Positions 26,046 to 39,383 of a stretch of DNA of 64,000 bases are shown here, in pieces. Within the stretch, counting starts at the first letter, position 1, and the number at the start of each line of letters is the position of its first letter. The stretch spans positions 58,205,974-58,269,973 of the forward strand of contig CM040434.1 in the NCBI GenBank assembly GCA_022702705.1, read 5' to 3'. The DNA is from Papilionanthe hookeriana x Papilionanthe teres. Its lineage: Eukaryota > Streptophyta > Magnoliopsida > Asparagales > Orchidaceae. Under the pieces are notes generated by a model that was not told where the DNA came from, did not search any database, and was given only the letters and a program-made list of their open reading frames with translations. The translations under genes and the position numbers were made by a program.

Positions 26046-27385
26046 TGTCATTTATTGACCTCACTTTTGGTTGAGGTCTAGTATCTCTTTAGAATAGCCT
26101 AAGGTCTAGCCATAGGACTCTCCTGGTGACTTTCTTAGAAGACTAGTCATGGAACCCTCCCCATAGAAATTCAACACACTTCTTGCTTCAATAGGGGTTT
26201 TCATATGCATAAGGCCTAACCTCCACCTTTTGGTAGGAAAAAAAGGCAAGCATAAGGAATCCTAGGGGAAGCCTCCTATAGGTGGTCAGACCTTAGGATT
26301 TGCCCTGAGGGAGGTCTGGACTTCACCACTCACATGCACACATTCCCCCAAACCTTTGGAAACACATCTAGATGGTTCTTCTCAACTCTTGGCATCGTGC
26401 TAGGGTTTGACTAGTACCAATACATAGAGGACCAAATGTGAGTGACCCTTGGTCCATAACTCAATTTAAACCATCTCATGACATTCATCTCAAACCAAGC
26501 TTCAATTTTCTAAAATTTCAATTTTTTGGCCCCTAGCCTCCCAAAATGCCCTAAATTACCCAAAATTCTTCAAATTCACCAAAATTCCCCAAAAGTCATT
26601 CCAAGATATCCCTTACCACTCAAATTGACCAAAATTACCCAAAATTACCAAAATACCCTTTTTGCCCAAAAATCCAAAAATTCCAAAAAAATCCTAGAAA
26701 ATTCTAAGAAATCTTAAAAACTCTCAATTTCATTTTGTTCAACTACACCATAAGCAAATTTTTCCAATTTAACCCAGTTTGATCAAAATCCCCAAATTGG
26801 TCTAAGTGACTCAAATCCCCTAAATAAATCCAATGTCAAAAAATTCCTCCCAAATTTCAATCCCAAACTCTTTTTAACACCTCAAACTGAATTGAATCAT
26901 CAATTGTCCACAATTTGAGCTCAAGTCTTACCCAAATCCATTTTGGACCAAAACCCTCAATTTTGACCCAAATTGAACACATGTCCTAAATCCACCAAAT
27001 TGACCCTCCAAACTTTGTCAAAACCATTTCATGTCTTCATGAAAAAATCTTCGAGACAACCATATCTACACTATTGTTGAAGTCCTTTGGACCTCATTCT
27101 CACTCAAACTCAAGATAACTTGACCCAAATCCAATATGGTCCAAAATAATAAAAAATCCTATCCATACCAAAATTGAACTTTCAAATGAGCTCAAAACCA
27201 CTTTATGTCTTCATAAAAGATCTTTATTACAATCATGTGGACAAAATTGATCAAGGCATTTGGACTTCATTCAAGCTCTAACCCAAGTTAAGCCAATCCA
27301 AACCCAAATGAACCTAATTGAACTAATGATTCAAATCAAACCAAATTAAACCAAAATTAACCAAATTAATCTCATGGCAGCCCTA

Positions 27386-27771
27386 AAATAAATATATATA
27401 TAATAAAAATAAAATAAAATAAAAAAAAACACCTCTCCCTCACCTCTCCCTCACCCTACCCGCCACCCTAAAGCCTACCCACCTCACCTCCTCCTTACCT
27501 TCACCATATCTCCACCTCACCCCTCCCATACCTCCCCCACTCCAAAAAACTGTGAGCTTCTCCCATTAAAACCACTCATCATCTCACTTTCCACCACCTT
27601 TTTCACTCACTCACTTCTTGTCCTAGCCGTGAGCTCCCATTCTCCTCCCTCCTCTCCTTCTTCTTCTTCCAAGCAAGCCACGCCTTACCCAAAAAAAAAC
27701 CCTCCTAGCCGTGAGCTTCAACAAGGGACTCTTCAAGGTTCTTCCATCAACTACTCCAAAGCAAGGTGAGT
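27386..27771 (+). promoter_or_regulatory. Putative LTR promoter, CT-rich leader and splice donor (GCAAG|GTGAGT)
   Basis: AATAAATATATATATAATAAAA (TATA-like) is followed by CCTCTCCCTCACC-type CT-rich leader and, after 340 bp, CTCCAAAGCAAG|GTGAGTTTC. GTGAGT fits the plant 5' splice consensus. The site is identical at 46162/46163 and altered to CTAAG|GTAATT at 20487/20488. An RNA starting here would splice well to TTTCTTTTGACAG at 33006, six bases before the first ORF. Confidence 0.5.
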
Positions 27772-30716
27772 TTCTTTCCCCTCCCTTTTATTTTGTGAAC
27801 ACTTAAGCTTTAAAAATTTCTTCACCCTTCTCATGCTTAGCCTAAGACCTCACACCCACATGCATAATTTTAGTGTTCTTCTTCCTTTACAAAGATTTTC
27901 AAATTTATATGCAAGTCATTTAATTTTTTTTTGCACAAATCTTCATGTATGCTTTTTAAATTTTTCCATGCTTAGCCTTAGGGATTTTTCATACAAGTTA
28001 TTTAATTTTCTTTTAGATTCACAAGTTTTTCATGTATTGTTTAAATTATTTCTTGCTTAATTTTAGGATATTTTTTATGCAAAATATATGTATTTAGTTT
28101 TTTTTAGAACCTTACTAATTTTAAATATTTACAAATCTACCACCTAGTTTTTAATTACGTTGAAAAATGAATTTTAAAATTTAAAAAGAAATAATACAAC
28201 ATAAAGGAAATAAAAATAAAACAAAAGAAAATGAAATGAAAATCTAAAATATTATATAATAATGTAAATAAATAATGAATATTAAATCTAAAAACATAAG
28301 TGATATAATAATTGTAAATTTAAATAAACTAAATAATAACTTTACTACATTTTAAATAAAATAACTATACTAAATAAAATAACTATATAAAACAACTATA
28401 CTAAATTTAAAATAACTATATTAAAATTAACTACTAAAATAACTATACTAAATGTAAATAAAATTCAACCATACTAAATTTAAAAAATAAAATAACTTTA
28501 CTAAATAAAATAACTATACTAAATTTTAAATACCTAAAAACATTAAACTTAAAATATAACTATACTAAGTAAATGAATCATAATATATACATGTAAATTA
28601 ATAATAATTTATAAATAATAAAAATAATGAAAATCGAAAATATAAAAAATAATAATAATAAAAATAATAATAATTGAAAATAATTGTAAATAGAAATAAA
28701 TAACAAAAATAAGTAAATAAAAATGTCATTCTTTTTAAAATAATATAAATGTAAATATATAAATAAATAATAATTGTAATAGCTTTAAATAAATGGTAAT
28801 AACTTAAAATAAATAAAAGAATAATTTAGGAGAGAGAGTGTTAAAAAAGCTTTATAAATAAATAAATAATAATAAAAATGATAATAATAAATAATGTAAA
28901 TTAATAATATAAATTAACAATAATAAATCAACAATATTTAAGTAATAAACATGTACATATAATTAATAATAATAATAAATTAAAATAAAATAACTTATAA
29001 CTTATAATTATTAAATGATAAGAATATAAGGGATAATAAAAATAAATAACACATATATATATATATATATATGTATACATAAAATTGAAAATAATAACAT
29101 AAATGAATAATAAATTAAATTAAAATTAAATAGTTAAAATTAAATAAACCGAAAACAATTATATAAATAAATATTAAATTAAATTAAATTAATTAAATAA
29201 AATAAATAAATTAAATTATATTAAATTAAACAATAATAATTTAAATTAAATTAAATTAAAGTAATAAAAATAGAAAATTAAATTAAATTAAATTAAATAA
29301 TAATGTAAATAAATAATAAAATAAATTAAAATTAAATAAATTAAAATTACATAAAACTGAAAATAAATAAAATAAAATAAATTAAATAAAAATTGTAAAT
29401 AATAATAAATTAAATTAAATTAAATTAAATTAATTAAATTGAATTAAATAATAATATAAATAAATGATAAATTAAAATAAATTAAATTAAATTAAGTTAA
29501 ATTAAGTTAAATTAAATTAAATTAATTAAATTGAATTAAATAGTAATATAAATAAATTAATTATTTAAATTAAATTAAATAATAATTCAAATAAATAAAT
29601 ATTAAGCAATCATAAAGAAATAACAATAAATAAATAACAACTAATTAAGTAAAGTAAATGATGATCAATCAATTAAATAAAAGAAATAAATAACAATCAA
29701 ATAAGTAAATAAATCACAATGAATTAAATAAGATAATAAATTAAATAAATAATTTCAATTACAAATAAAAGATAATGACTTTAAATAACACATAATAAAA
29801 CTAACGACACATAAATAATAATTAACGATAATAACATAAAATGATAATACATGACAAAATATACAATAATAAAATAATAAATAACAATAATGACATATAA
29901 ATAACATAATAATCACATACAATCACAACTATAATCACATCAACAATCATACACATTACACACATACAATCACATACAATCATAAAACAACACAACCATC
30001 ACAAATCACAACAATCACAACATGCAACAACAATCCCGACCATAATACAATACCAACACGATAACAATCAAACCTAGGATAGGCCTCCTGAGGCATGGTT
30101 TATTTTTCCCTTTATAAATACCCCTAGGAAATCACAACTTGGCGTAGAAAACATAATAAGAATACCCTTATGCTTAGTGAATGCATGGAGTAACTCAAAT
30201 TTTACCCGATGTCCACATAACCTTCCCAATTCACATTCCAAACTCAAAATCCCTAGTTTCAAAACCTAACACAAACCAAATCCAAACACAAACCAAACTT
30301 AAACATAAACCAAAACCAAACCCAAACCCAAACCAAAACCAAATCCAAACACAAACTCAAGAAAATCTTCCACAAATAAAATCACAAACTCTTCACAGCA
30401 CTCCCATAAGTCCAAATCAAACTACCAATTGCCACCAATCCAAATCTAAAACACACCTAAACCCATCTGCCTAAACCTACCCCGAACACCTGTGTTCATT
30501 AAACATAAGGGTATAGGTAGGATGAGTTGTTAAGCAACATAATAAGTCTAAATGAGCCCGAGACTTTTCACCAGGCTGTGAGAGGGAAGCATGGACCTGC
30601 ATCCTTCTCTGACCTTTTGGATACCTCAAAGGTCTATTAAACTTAATATGTCTGCTTAACGAAACCATCCTTAATTAAATTAACAAAGTTCATTGAAACA
30701 CAACATAGAAATTTGC

Positions 30717-30820
30717 ATAGACATCATAGGACTTGGTAGACAACCAGGATCTTAACATAGACATCATAGGACTTGGTAGACAACCAGGATCTAAACATAG
30801 ACATCATAGGATTGAGTAGT
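30717..30820. repeat. 40 bp tandem repeat in 5' LTR
   Basis: ACATCATAGGACTTGGTAGA starts at 30721 and 30761, with a partial third copy at 30801, giving an exact 40 bp period. The 3' LTR has the same array at 49441-49545; the solo LTR has about 1.3 copies (23783-23838). Confidence 0.9.
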
Positions 30821-32399
30821 TACCGCTTGTTAGTCCTACTTCTTCTCGTTTTCTAGCATGCTTTAATTTCTCGCAAAATTATAAACACATACATGCAATG
30901 CAATACTAAAGTTTCGAGTGGTGGAACTTGAAGACTCGCTAGTGCACACTTTTACAGCTTTAGTATTTTACTTACGAGTACTTTACTCCCCTGCACTTTA
31001 CTACAAATATAACTACTTGGGATAACATAAAATACCCCACAACATTTCAAAATATAAGAAAACTCCAAACTTAATCACAAACAAAAACTACAACTACAAC
31101 TAAATTAAAACGTCTTGTTGGATGATCGGGAATACCTCGGATGATGTAACCCACGTGTTGCTAACGGGATTTCCCTCGGTCTAAATGAAAGTGTGGAACT
31201 CATTCAGTTGAGTTTAGCAAATTCATCTGGACTAAGTGAATCTGATGAAAATAACGGTGTCGGGATGACAGAACCGTAGGATCTTAATTGGTTCTGTTTA
31301 ATCAACTTTAAGATTTGTCTTAATTAAAACACTAAAACACTTGGACTCTAAGACTTTTCTAAACCAAAATACTTATCTCACCTCCTAATTTTCACCTTCT
31401 AAAACTGAACCTCTGCAACGACAAAGGATCTTGGAGCATTGTGGGCAGCACGACCATCTTCTTCAGCAAAACCCGAGTCTACTTCAGCTAAACCATTCTT
31501 AGCATTAAGCAACTAGCTATAGGACTTCTAGGTATTTGCCCGATGCAAAGTAAACCCTCATCTCATCTTTTAGGCTTTTGTACCCGGTGCTTTATAAGCC
31601 CTAACTCATCTAGGTTTCCGAGGTTGTCATCCCGATATGACATAAACCCTCACATCTTTCAGGCTATTCGTATGATTGACATCAAATGAATGTAAGCCCC
31701 AAATAATAAAATTAGCAGGATGAAATATAAATTAAATCTTTTCCTAAACTGAGCCAAACAATGGGATAGCTTGGGAAAACACCAGGATTCTTCTCGAATC
31801 TGTGTTCTTCCCCTAGTCTTCTCTTTCTTTGGACTCTGATAAAATGAAATGTTCTGAAATTTGAACCATTCACCTATTGAATTCCGTTAATCACATTTCG
31901 TTGAAAGAAATCCTTACCTTTAGAAGTCATGAATATAATTATTTCCTGATCTTTATCAAGAGTTTTCTTATGTGACTTCAGTTGTCTAAGATGTAATTAA
32001 CTATAGGGGCTTGCCCTTATAGGAAACCAAAAAGACCCCAGATTAATATAAATCCCATTTAATCCTCTTATATTAAATGGGGGAAATTGTCGGCAAACAT
32101 ACAGGTTTCGCAGACCAAACGGATGTCATACTTTTCCTTAGTTCATTTGATTGAGCCTCATCCTCAAGTTTTGTGTTCATCCTTCGGGATATATACAAAG
32201 CTCGAGGTATAGTGCTCTTTCATTCGAACTTTGAAAAATATGAGATCAGTTCGACTCCATATTTTTCTAAACTAAATTATAATTAAATTAAAATTGTCCT
32301 TTTGAAGCGGCGATGGGACTTCGATTCCAACTGATCGATGCCTTCTAATGGGCAACCCTAACTAAAAAACATATATTTAAAACTTTTTATACGCCGACA

Positions 32400-32427
32400 A
32401 ACTTTCCGGCCACTCCGCTGGGGATAG
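32400..32427 (+). promoter_or_regulatory. Primer binding site region of the 25 kb element
   Basis: Immediately after the LTR end, ACTTTCCGGCCACTCCGCTGGGGATAG. The GACTCCGCTGGGGA-like core is the form seen at this position in Tat/Ogre elements; here the start is CCGGCCACTC rather than TGGCGACTC, so the site is probably mutated. I do not assign the tRNA. Confidence 0.55.
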
Positions 32428-33006
32428 AGTTTCTCTCTTCATAAAAATCAGGAAATACTATATTCATATATCGGTAATGTACTCATGTCTCTCATGAGCC
32501 AAATTACCATTCTTCCGTTGACATACTTTTCCATTTCTTTCTTGGGAAAGTATGATCAACTCTCTTGGATTTCAGGACCATCTGTTTAGCCACTCCTAAA
32601 CAGAGAGGTTCGGGGATCCTTAGGATTTTTTTCTTTTGATCTTGTGGGGTTGGACCCCCAATAGGTGTGTTGGTGGATTAATTCCACTTGGGCAATGTGT
32701 GTTGTGAAAAGGGATCCTCAGCAGGGTCCTTTGCTTCACCATTTTCTTCTGCCTCTTGGATTTAATTTTTTGCCTTCGGCAAGTTAATTCACCTTTAAAA
32801 TTTTAAATATCATTCAAAACAAACACATGAAAATCTAAAAGAAAATAAAAGAAAAAGAAGAACAAAATATGATAAGAGAAAATAATAATATATTAAATGA
32901 AATTAAAATTTTTACCTAGTTCACAAAACGCTCTTTTTCATAGTGTTTATACTATGATGACAAGGTCTTTGGCCCTTCCTAAATTTTGGAACATTTCTTT
33001 TGACAG
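32428..33006 (+). other. Leader between primer site and ORF1, ending in a splice-acceptor-like site
   Basis: No ORF of note. The last bases ACATTTCTTTTGACAG form a pyrimidine-rich acceptor-like site whose AG ends at 33006, directly before TCGAAATG, the ATG of ORF1 at 33012. Confidence 0.5.
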
Positions 33007-33011
33007 TCGAA

Positions 33012-34045
33012 ATGTCAACCCCTTCGCCGACTTTCTCCCGCGACTCGCCCTCTTCCCGCGAGGCTCGTCTCGCAAAGACCGTTGATTCGGCTTGGAGCCC
33101 GCTCGATGAGTTCGAAGTCGTGCTTGGAAAAGCCCCGTTCGTGGTCCTGAAAGTTGCCGCCCCTGAAGTACAAGAACCATCTGTCGAGTTCGATCTGAAC
33201 TCCCATGAAGACTTCCCTTCTGCTAAGATGGTGAAGATGACTGTTGTTCCCGTCAAACCAGTTGGCTCCGTGACAAGGAGAGTCGTCACCTCTACTGCTT
33301 CCGGCTTTGTCGTTACAGCACCTACTTCCCTGTCTGCTAAAAGGAAGGAAATCTGTACGAGGAAGATTCTGACAAAGCCTTCCTTGCTCTGCCGTCGTCG
33401 TTCGAGATTGGTTCTAGTTCCGTGGTTCCCCCGTTGACCAAATCTCAAAGAAGGAATCGCAACTGAAAGCTTCGCAAGGCCGCCAGGGCACAAGCTGCAA
33501 GTATACCAGTGATTGATGAGATTCCTCAGCAGGAGGAACTCGATTTACCGAATACCTCTCCTCTCCTCCGAGGTAGTAGGTTCCACCCGTTAGCTGGTAC
33601 TACTGGAAATGAAAGTCTCCATAGGATTGTCGTCGCGCTTCCAGCACCGCACAGTCATGATGAGGGGGGAAAGAAGCCCACACCCATCACTCGAGCTCAT
33701 ACTCTTCTACGGTGATTCGCCGAATTAGAAGGATGTTCTGTCGCCAAGCTTCTTAAAAGGATGGGATGTGCAATATCCCCAGAAGTGAAAGAGGAAATTT
33801 TGAAAATGGAAAAGCCTAGCAGGGTTTCTATCAAGCACTGTTTGAGAAAGCATGTTGAGACAACTACCACCGATTCGACACCCGCAATATGAAGACCAGT
33901 CAAGTCTCGGCTAGGTCCAAGAATGCCACCCAAGGAACTCCTGAGGAGGAGGAGAGGATTACTTTCCTTTGTACATGGTCTGCACTCTAGGGAGCACACT
34001 TCCTCTCTTGGTCCTGATGTCCCCACTGAGACATTCCGTCTCGAG
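33012..34045 (+). pseudogene. ORF1 upstream of gag (unknown function, disrupted)
   Basis: Begins at the ATG at 33012 (MSTPSPTFSRDSPSSREARL), open to a stop at 33435-33437 and continuing in a shifted frame (VIDEIPQQEELDLPN at 33509; CSVAKLLKRMGCAISPEVKE near 33745). Codon composition and GC content are well above the surrounding LTR, so it was coding. I do not recognise a domain. Ogre elements carry an ORF1 of unknown function at this position, which fits. At least one frameshift and two stops interrupt it. Confidence 0.55.
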
Positions 34046-34195
34046 GCATCAATTCTCTAGAGGAGAGTGTGGTTACCGAAAGTCGCTGCACCTGTCCACT
34101 TCGAGAAGTCTACAAATCATCAAACGGATTATAAGTCCGGCACTCCTATCTTCACCACTCCTGTTGCTTTAGAGTTAGTGGAAGAAGAAGGGTCG

Positions 34196-35700
34196 ATGGA
34201 GGATAGAATTCAGAAACTTCGTGAAGAGATTTCAGAGTTAACTAGGGAGCAAGGATTAGAGGTCAATAACGAGGATCTCCACCTGTTAGATTACTTGGAT
34301 GATGAATTTGTGGAAATAAACATGGTCGATACCAGGGCCACAACGTCTGCGCGTGAAGCTCCTCGTGAGGAGGACGCAATAGAAGAGCTTTAAAGAGTCG
34401 TGTCCGCTAGAGATGAAATGATCAGCCGATTGGAAAAGAGAATGGAGGAGATGACCGCCGCTATGACTACCATGGCCACATTGCATGGACAATCTCAGTC
34501 ACGTCCGACAGCATCTCCAGAAATCAATCAGCCTGAGATAATACACATCGCCGACGAAAGAAGAAAGGTCACCTCTGCCAATGAGAATGAGCTTCCGAAG
34601 AAGGATTTAACCCCGAGTCTACCAGAAAAGGATCTTAAGCAAATCGTCAAACAACAAGTTTGGGAGGCCTTGGTCCAGTCCAAAGGCGGAGCATCAGTTT
34701 CAAAGGGTAGACCCTACCCAAAGGAATTTGATGTTGTACCTTACCCAAAGGCTTCGTGCCACCGACCTTCAAAAAGTTCGATGGAACAGGAAACCCTCGG
34801 CAGCATATAGTGCACTTCAGAGCCAACTGTTGCAATACAGGAGGAAGTGAACTGTTATTGTTCCGTCAGTTTGTCAGCAGCCTGTCGGGAAAAGCTTTCG
34901 ATTGGTATGCTGAAATTCCTAATGGATCAGTAAAGACTTTCGTAGAAATGGAAAGCATGTTTGTAAAGAGATTCGCCGGTGTTCAGCGTCATGTCACTAT
35001 AGGAGATCTCGTGGTAGAACGTCAGAAGCCCGACGAGACTTTGGTTGACTACATCTTGAGGTGGAGAAACTTAAGCATGAAATGCGAACTTCAGCTACAA
35101 GAATAGCACGTGATCGATATACTACTCAAGAGTATTCACGGTCTAGTAGCTTTCATGCTTAAGGGTCTCACGATCAAGTCCTTCGAGAAACTGCTCAGTA
35201 AGGCCAGCAGCTTACAGAAAGAAATCAAGTACATGGAGCCTGCAGAAAAGACAGAGAAAACGAAACCAGCAAAGGCTTATGAGAAGAGATCTGGCGTAGT
35301 GGCCACGCTCGATAAAGGAAAGCAACTGATGATGATTCAGACCGAGTAGTCGCCTCAGCAGTACAGTCAGCCTCAGCAGTACGGACAGCCTCGTCCACTC
35401 AGAATAATCCACCTGGCCAAGACGAGAAGAGACCGTACAGGACAGACGGGAGACCAGTTCCTACAATATTAGAACGACTACGCATAAACTACTCTTTCAA
35501 AGATGATGCTGTAGCAAAGATGTTCAAGAATTTGCTGAAGAAGCCCGAGTTCAAGTTACTCGAGTCGAAAAAGCCGAAGAGGTGAATAAGAAAGATCGAC
35601 CCAACTTCGGCCCTATCACCGGATGCTTCGGACATACAATCGAGAAATGCTTCAGCTTCAAGGATCGGCTTCGAGCGGAATTACAAAGAAGGAAATATAA
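34196..35700 (+). pseudogene. Tat-type gag (disrupted)
   Basis: Gag polyprotein of the Tat-like element. The N-terminal part from MEDRIQKLREEISELTREQG is predicted coiled coil (heptads continue in RDEMISRLEKRMEEMTAAM). The Gag core is at 34756-35106: PTFKKFDGTGNPRQHIVHF, then SLSGKAFDWYAEIP, FVKRFAG and LRWRNLSMKCE, the usual order of Ty3 Gag. A degraded zinc knuckle with GHTIEKCFSFKDR lies near 35630. Damage: TAA at 34391-34393, frameshift near 34745, TAG at 35104-35106, TAG at 35347-35349 and further stops before 35600. Confidence 0.8.
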
Positions 35701-35717
35701 CGATACCGAAGGAATAT

Positions 35718-37661
35718 TTGAAGGAACCTGAAAAAGGTTCTATAAATGTAATTTCAGCCGAGCCAATCTCTCCGCTTGACCCATATGCCGGTAAGGGTGG
35801 ATGGAGTGCAATTTGGAATGAGCTCAAGAAGGTCCTGAATCAGATTCAATCTGCTCCAAAGAAAGTCGCTGTCTGGAGTCCACCGCCAGCACAGTCCAAG
35901 ATGAAAGCTTCGCCGAGGAAGCTACCGCGACGAGAATGGAGGAAGAAAGAGATCGTGAGCGAGATTAAAGATGATAGAGCGAAGGATAGGATAGAGGCTG
36001 CTCCTGTTAGACTGGCTGTCTCAGATTCAGGGGTGAAATCCCTCGAACCCTTCACTTTGTATCATTATCTTTGTACCCCTCCAGGGTCTCATAATAATGA
36101 TATGAATGATGTTGGCTATGTTCTTACTGTCTCTAGTAATGACGTAACTAATCACAACCTATCTAACCCCGATTTCGATTCCCAAAACTATCCTCAAATC
36201 ATATTAACTTCTAGCAAAGATAAAGAAGACATCGACAACACCGGCTACGACAGTACGAGAAGTGAGGAGCCAGTCCTCGAGTATAAAGGAGCTCCACTTG
36301 ACATCAGTTTAGACTTCTCAGATACAGAAGGACCTTTGGATCCAGAAGAAGAAGAAATAACAGAAGTGCATTTAAGGAGTGGCAAGGTGCTACCTCTGAG
36401 AACAACTCCAGTGGACAAAGGAAAGCAGATAGTCACTCAAGAAGAAATACCTCCAACCATCGAAGAGATACAAGTTCGAAATGAAGTTGAAAACCCGGAT
36501 AAAGTGGATTACAATGTGCTAGCTCATCTCGTGAAGTTGCCGGCCAAACTAAGTACTTACGATGCTCCGATCCCGTCAAAGGAGATGAGAGAAAGTTTGA
36601 TCAAGGCTCTACTTGATCCCGACATTTGCCTAGCGCAGTTGGCTAGCACATCCTCAGATGGAGTTTGCACCATAAAGGAACAGCCTGGCGTAACTTTCAC
36701 TGACGAAGATTTGCTACTCGGTACAACCAATCACAATCGTCCACTCTACATTTCTGTCATCATCGGCATATTCGTGCTTTCCAGAGTCTTAGTAGATCCT
36801 GGAGCGTCGCTCAATATAATGAGTCTACGGACGTTAGCTTACTTGGACATCGAAGCCCGAGAGCTTTCAATAGATAAAATGATGTTAAGAGTTTTCAATC
36901 AGAAAGGAGAAAGAGCCCTCGAATCTATAACGCTACAAATGAAAGTCGGGAATCTAGTAACAACTGGAAAATTTCATGTCATCGTTGCAGATACTTCGTT
37001 CAATACCCTGCTTGGTCGAACGTGGCTCCATGAGTACAATATGGTCCCGTCATCGCTTCACCAGTGCATCAAATACTACAAAGATGAACAAGAACATTGC
37101 ATTAAAGGGTATCTACAGCCGTTTTCAATACATGAAGTGGGCATCCATGAAGACGTCACTTACTATGCTCCTCTGAAGAAAACAGTATTTTCAAGAGACA
37201 TTGTGATAAGAAAAATTGAAGACTCAAAGGAACTACAAGGACGAGACCGTATGGCTCCAGTTCAACAATCTCATACCGCTCCTTCTCAACGAGTTGGTAA
37301 AAGTTCTTTTAGCCCACGCATCCGAGGTCGAGGTCGGGGACGTGGTCGAGGAAGAATTTCCCAGATTGTTGAACAGAAGAAGCCAACAATCAACATCGAC
37401 ATGGAGGGAAGCTCCGAAGAAGATAAAGAAACAATGATGATAAGTCAGAAGAAGCCTCAGTTCGAGATCTCTCTGGACGACGAAGCAAAGGATGAATACG
37501 AATCGATGTATGATCGGATTAACCACTATGTTCATGCCATGACCCTTACTCCGATCCATTCTCAAAAGGTAGAGAGTATAGAGGTCAAGGAAGTTCATAA
37601 CGATGGTTTTAAACCGATCAAGTTTTACAAAGCTTCCCCTTCTACTTCGAACCTTGTGTAA
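35718..37661 (+). pseudogene. Protease region (647 codons open) of the Tat-like element
   Basis: The longest open segment. Residues 1-330 are a polar linker. The retropepsin-like domain lies at about 340-470: PLYISVIIGIFVLSRVLVDPGAS with the catalytic Asp at residue 360 (36795-36797), followed by LRVFNQKGERALESITL and FNTLLGRTWLHEYNMVPSSLHQ, the LGRxWL flap-distal motif of Ty3 proteases. DPGAS replaces the usual DTG/DSG. Residues about 530-545 form an RG dipeptide run (RGRGRGRGRGR), an RNA-binding type motif. Ends with a stop at 37659-37661; the reading continues beyond it into the RT leader after further stops. Confidence 0.8.
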
Positions 37662-39380
37662 TTCTTGAAGAAAATGACTCAAATGAATTAATGGAATTAC
37701 CTTTTGGCTACTTTTCGCCGTGTGTACAAAAGTTAATTCAATAAGGATATGTGTCAAAGAAAATGCCAAAAGATAAGTTACAATAGTTCAAAAAATTATG
37801 GAATGTAAAAGGAAAGAAACTCAATTCGAAAACGCTCGGACCTGTCAATGACTCAGAATTTTGCATGGTTGTTACTAGTCAGTCAAAAGAAGATTGCCTG
37901 GACATTCAAGATGACTATGAAGATCAGCCAATAGGTGATGCTCTGCCAGAATTCGAAGAAGAAATCAAATCAACAGTCGATGAATTAAGAGAAATCAATC
38001 TCGGGACTGAGGAGCAGCCCCGACCGACTTTCATAAGTTCGTTACTCAATGAAGAAGAGGTTGCAGACTTGGTCAGGTTACTATCAGAATTCAAAGATTG
38101 CTTCGCTTGGAGCTATGATGAAATGCCAGGACTATCTCCGGCGGTCGCAGTTCACCGCCTCGGAGTGGATAAGAATGTGATGCCAGTAAAGCAAGCTCCC
38201 AGAAGGATGCGCCTCGAGATAGAACAGCAAGTTACAGTAGAAATCAAGAAATTAATAGACGTTAATTTTGTCCGAGAAGAACAGTATCCGATGTGGTTAG
38301 CTAATGTTGTGCCAGTGAAAAAGAAAAATGGACAAATTCGAGTGTGTGTCGACTTCAGGGACTTAAACAAAGCATGTCCAAAAGATGAATTTCCGTTGCC
38401 GATACCGGAACTAATGGTGGACATCGCGTCGACACATGAAACATTCTCCTTTATGGATAGGTCTTCAGGGTACAATCAGATCAAGATGGCACCAGAAAAC
38501 GCAGCGCTCACAGCTTTCAGAACTCCGATCGGGATTTATTGCTACACCGTGATGCCGTTTGGACTGAAGAACGCAGGAGCTACATACCAAAGAGAAATGA
38601 CGAGGATCTTCGATGACCTCATTCACAACCAAGTGGAATGCTATATGGATGATTTAGTCGTCAAGAGCAAGATAAGAGGAAACCACCTATATGATTTGAG
38701 GATTGTATTTGAACGATTACGACAATATAATCTGAAGATGAATCCTTTAAAGTGCGCTTTTGGCATTACCTCTGGGAAATTTCTAGGATTCGTTGTCGTC
38801 ATCGGGGAATTGAAATCGACCCAGAGAAGATTAAAGCCATCTTAGAAATGCCTCCCCCTAAAACCTTGAAACAACTACGTTCATTTCAAAGAAAACTGGC
38901 ATATATGAGGCGCTTTATATCTAATATGTAGGGTAGGTGTCAGCCTTTCTCGGCATTAACTAAAAAGGATGCCAAATTTATTTGGGAAGAAAAGTAACAG
39001 TAGGCTTTCAAAGATATTAAACGATATCTAACAACACCTCCTGTTTTAGCAGCCCCTATCCCGGGCAGACCGTTGATACTTTATACTGCGGCGTTAGATG
39101 AGTCTCTCAGAGCTTTACTTGCCCAAGTCAATGATGAGGGTAAAGAGAACGCACTCTACTACTTGAGTCGACGTCTAATACCCGCAGAGGTAAAGTATCC
39201 TCCTATCGAGAAATATTGTCTAGCTTTGGTTTTTGCCACTCAAAAGCTCAGACATTACATGTTGTCTCATAAAGTCAACCTGATTTCGAAGGTTAATCCT
39301 TTACAATATTTGATGACCCGACCAACGCTTTCCGGACGCTTAGCAAGGTGGTCAATGATATTATTGCAATTTGATATAAC
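37662..39380 (+). pseudogene. Reverse transcriptase and first RNase H of the Tat-like element
   Basis: Copies element RNA to DNA. The ORF 37865-38845 holds the RT fingers and palm: APRRMRLEIEQQV, VPVKKKNGQIRVCVDFRDLN, FSFMDRSSGYNQIKM, TPIGIYCYTVMPFGLKNAGAT and the catalytic CYMDDLVVKS (Y260-M261-D262-D263; 38642-38653). A frameshift near 38795 moves the match to IEIDPEKIKAILEMPPPK. Stops follow at about 38930 and 38995-39000. RNase H starts near 39040 with PGRPLILYTAALDESLRALL and continues through YYLSRRLIPAEVKYPPIEK to GRLARWSMILLQFD before another frameshift near 39380. Confidence 0.88.
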
Positions 39381-39383
39381 TTT

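Larger units (their letters stand above)
26046..32399 (+). repeat. 5' LTR of the 25 kb element
   Basis: Starts TGTCATTTATTGACC and ends ATACGCCGACA (TGTC/GACA inverted ends). Length 6,354 bp. Contents: C/A-rich region, TA-rich promoter-like site near 27386, CT-rich leader (27428-27760), splice donor at 27765/27766, AT-rich body (28100-29990), CCAAA repeats (30255-30360) and a 40 bp unit repeated 2.5 times (30717-30820). No protein-coding gene is credible; small ORFs recur in other LTR copies only because the LTRs are homologous. Confidence 0.9.

Noticed and set aside
30074..30262. Minus-strand ORF in the 5' LTR, repeated at 48796-48984
   Set aside because: Conserved only because the two LTRs are copies of each other; no matching family, and the frame is not open in the solo LTR.
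32921..33493. 190-codon minus-strand ORF opposite ORF1
   Set aside because: Shadow of the GC-rich plus-strand ORF1; the plus strand has the ATG, the leader and the right position.
37233..37769. 178-codon minus-strand ORF opposite the protease region
   Set aside because: Antisense of a real Pol region with an RG-run; no known domain.
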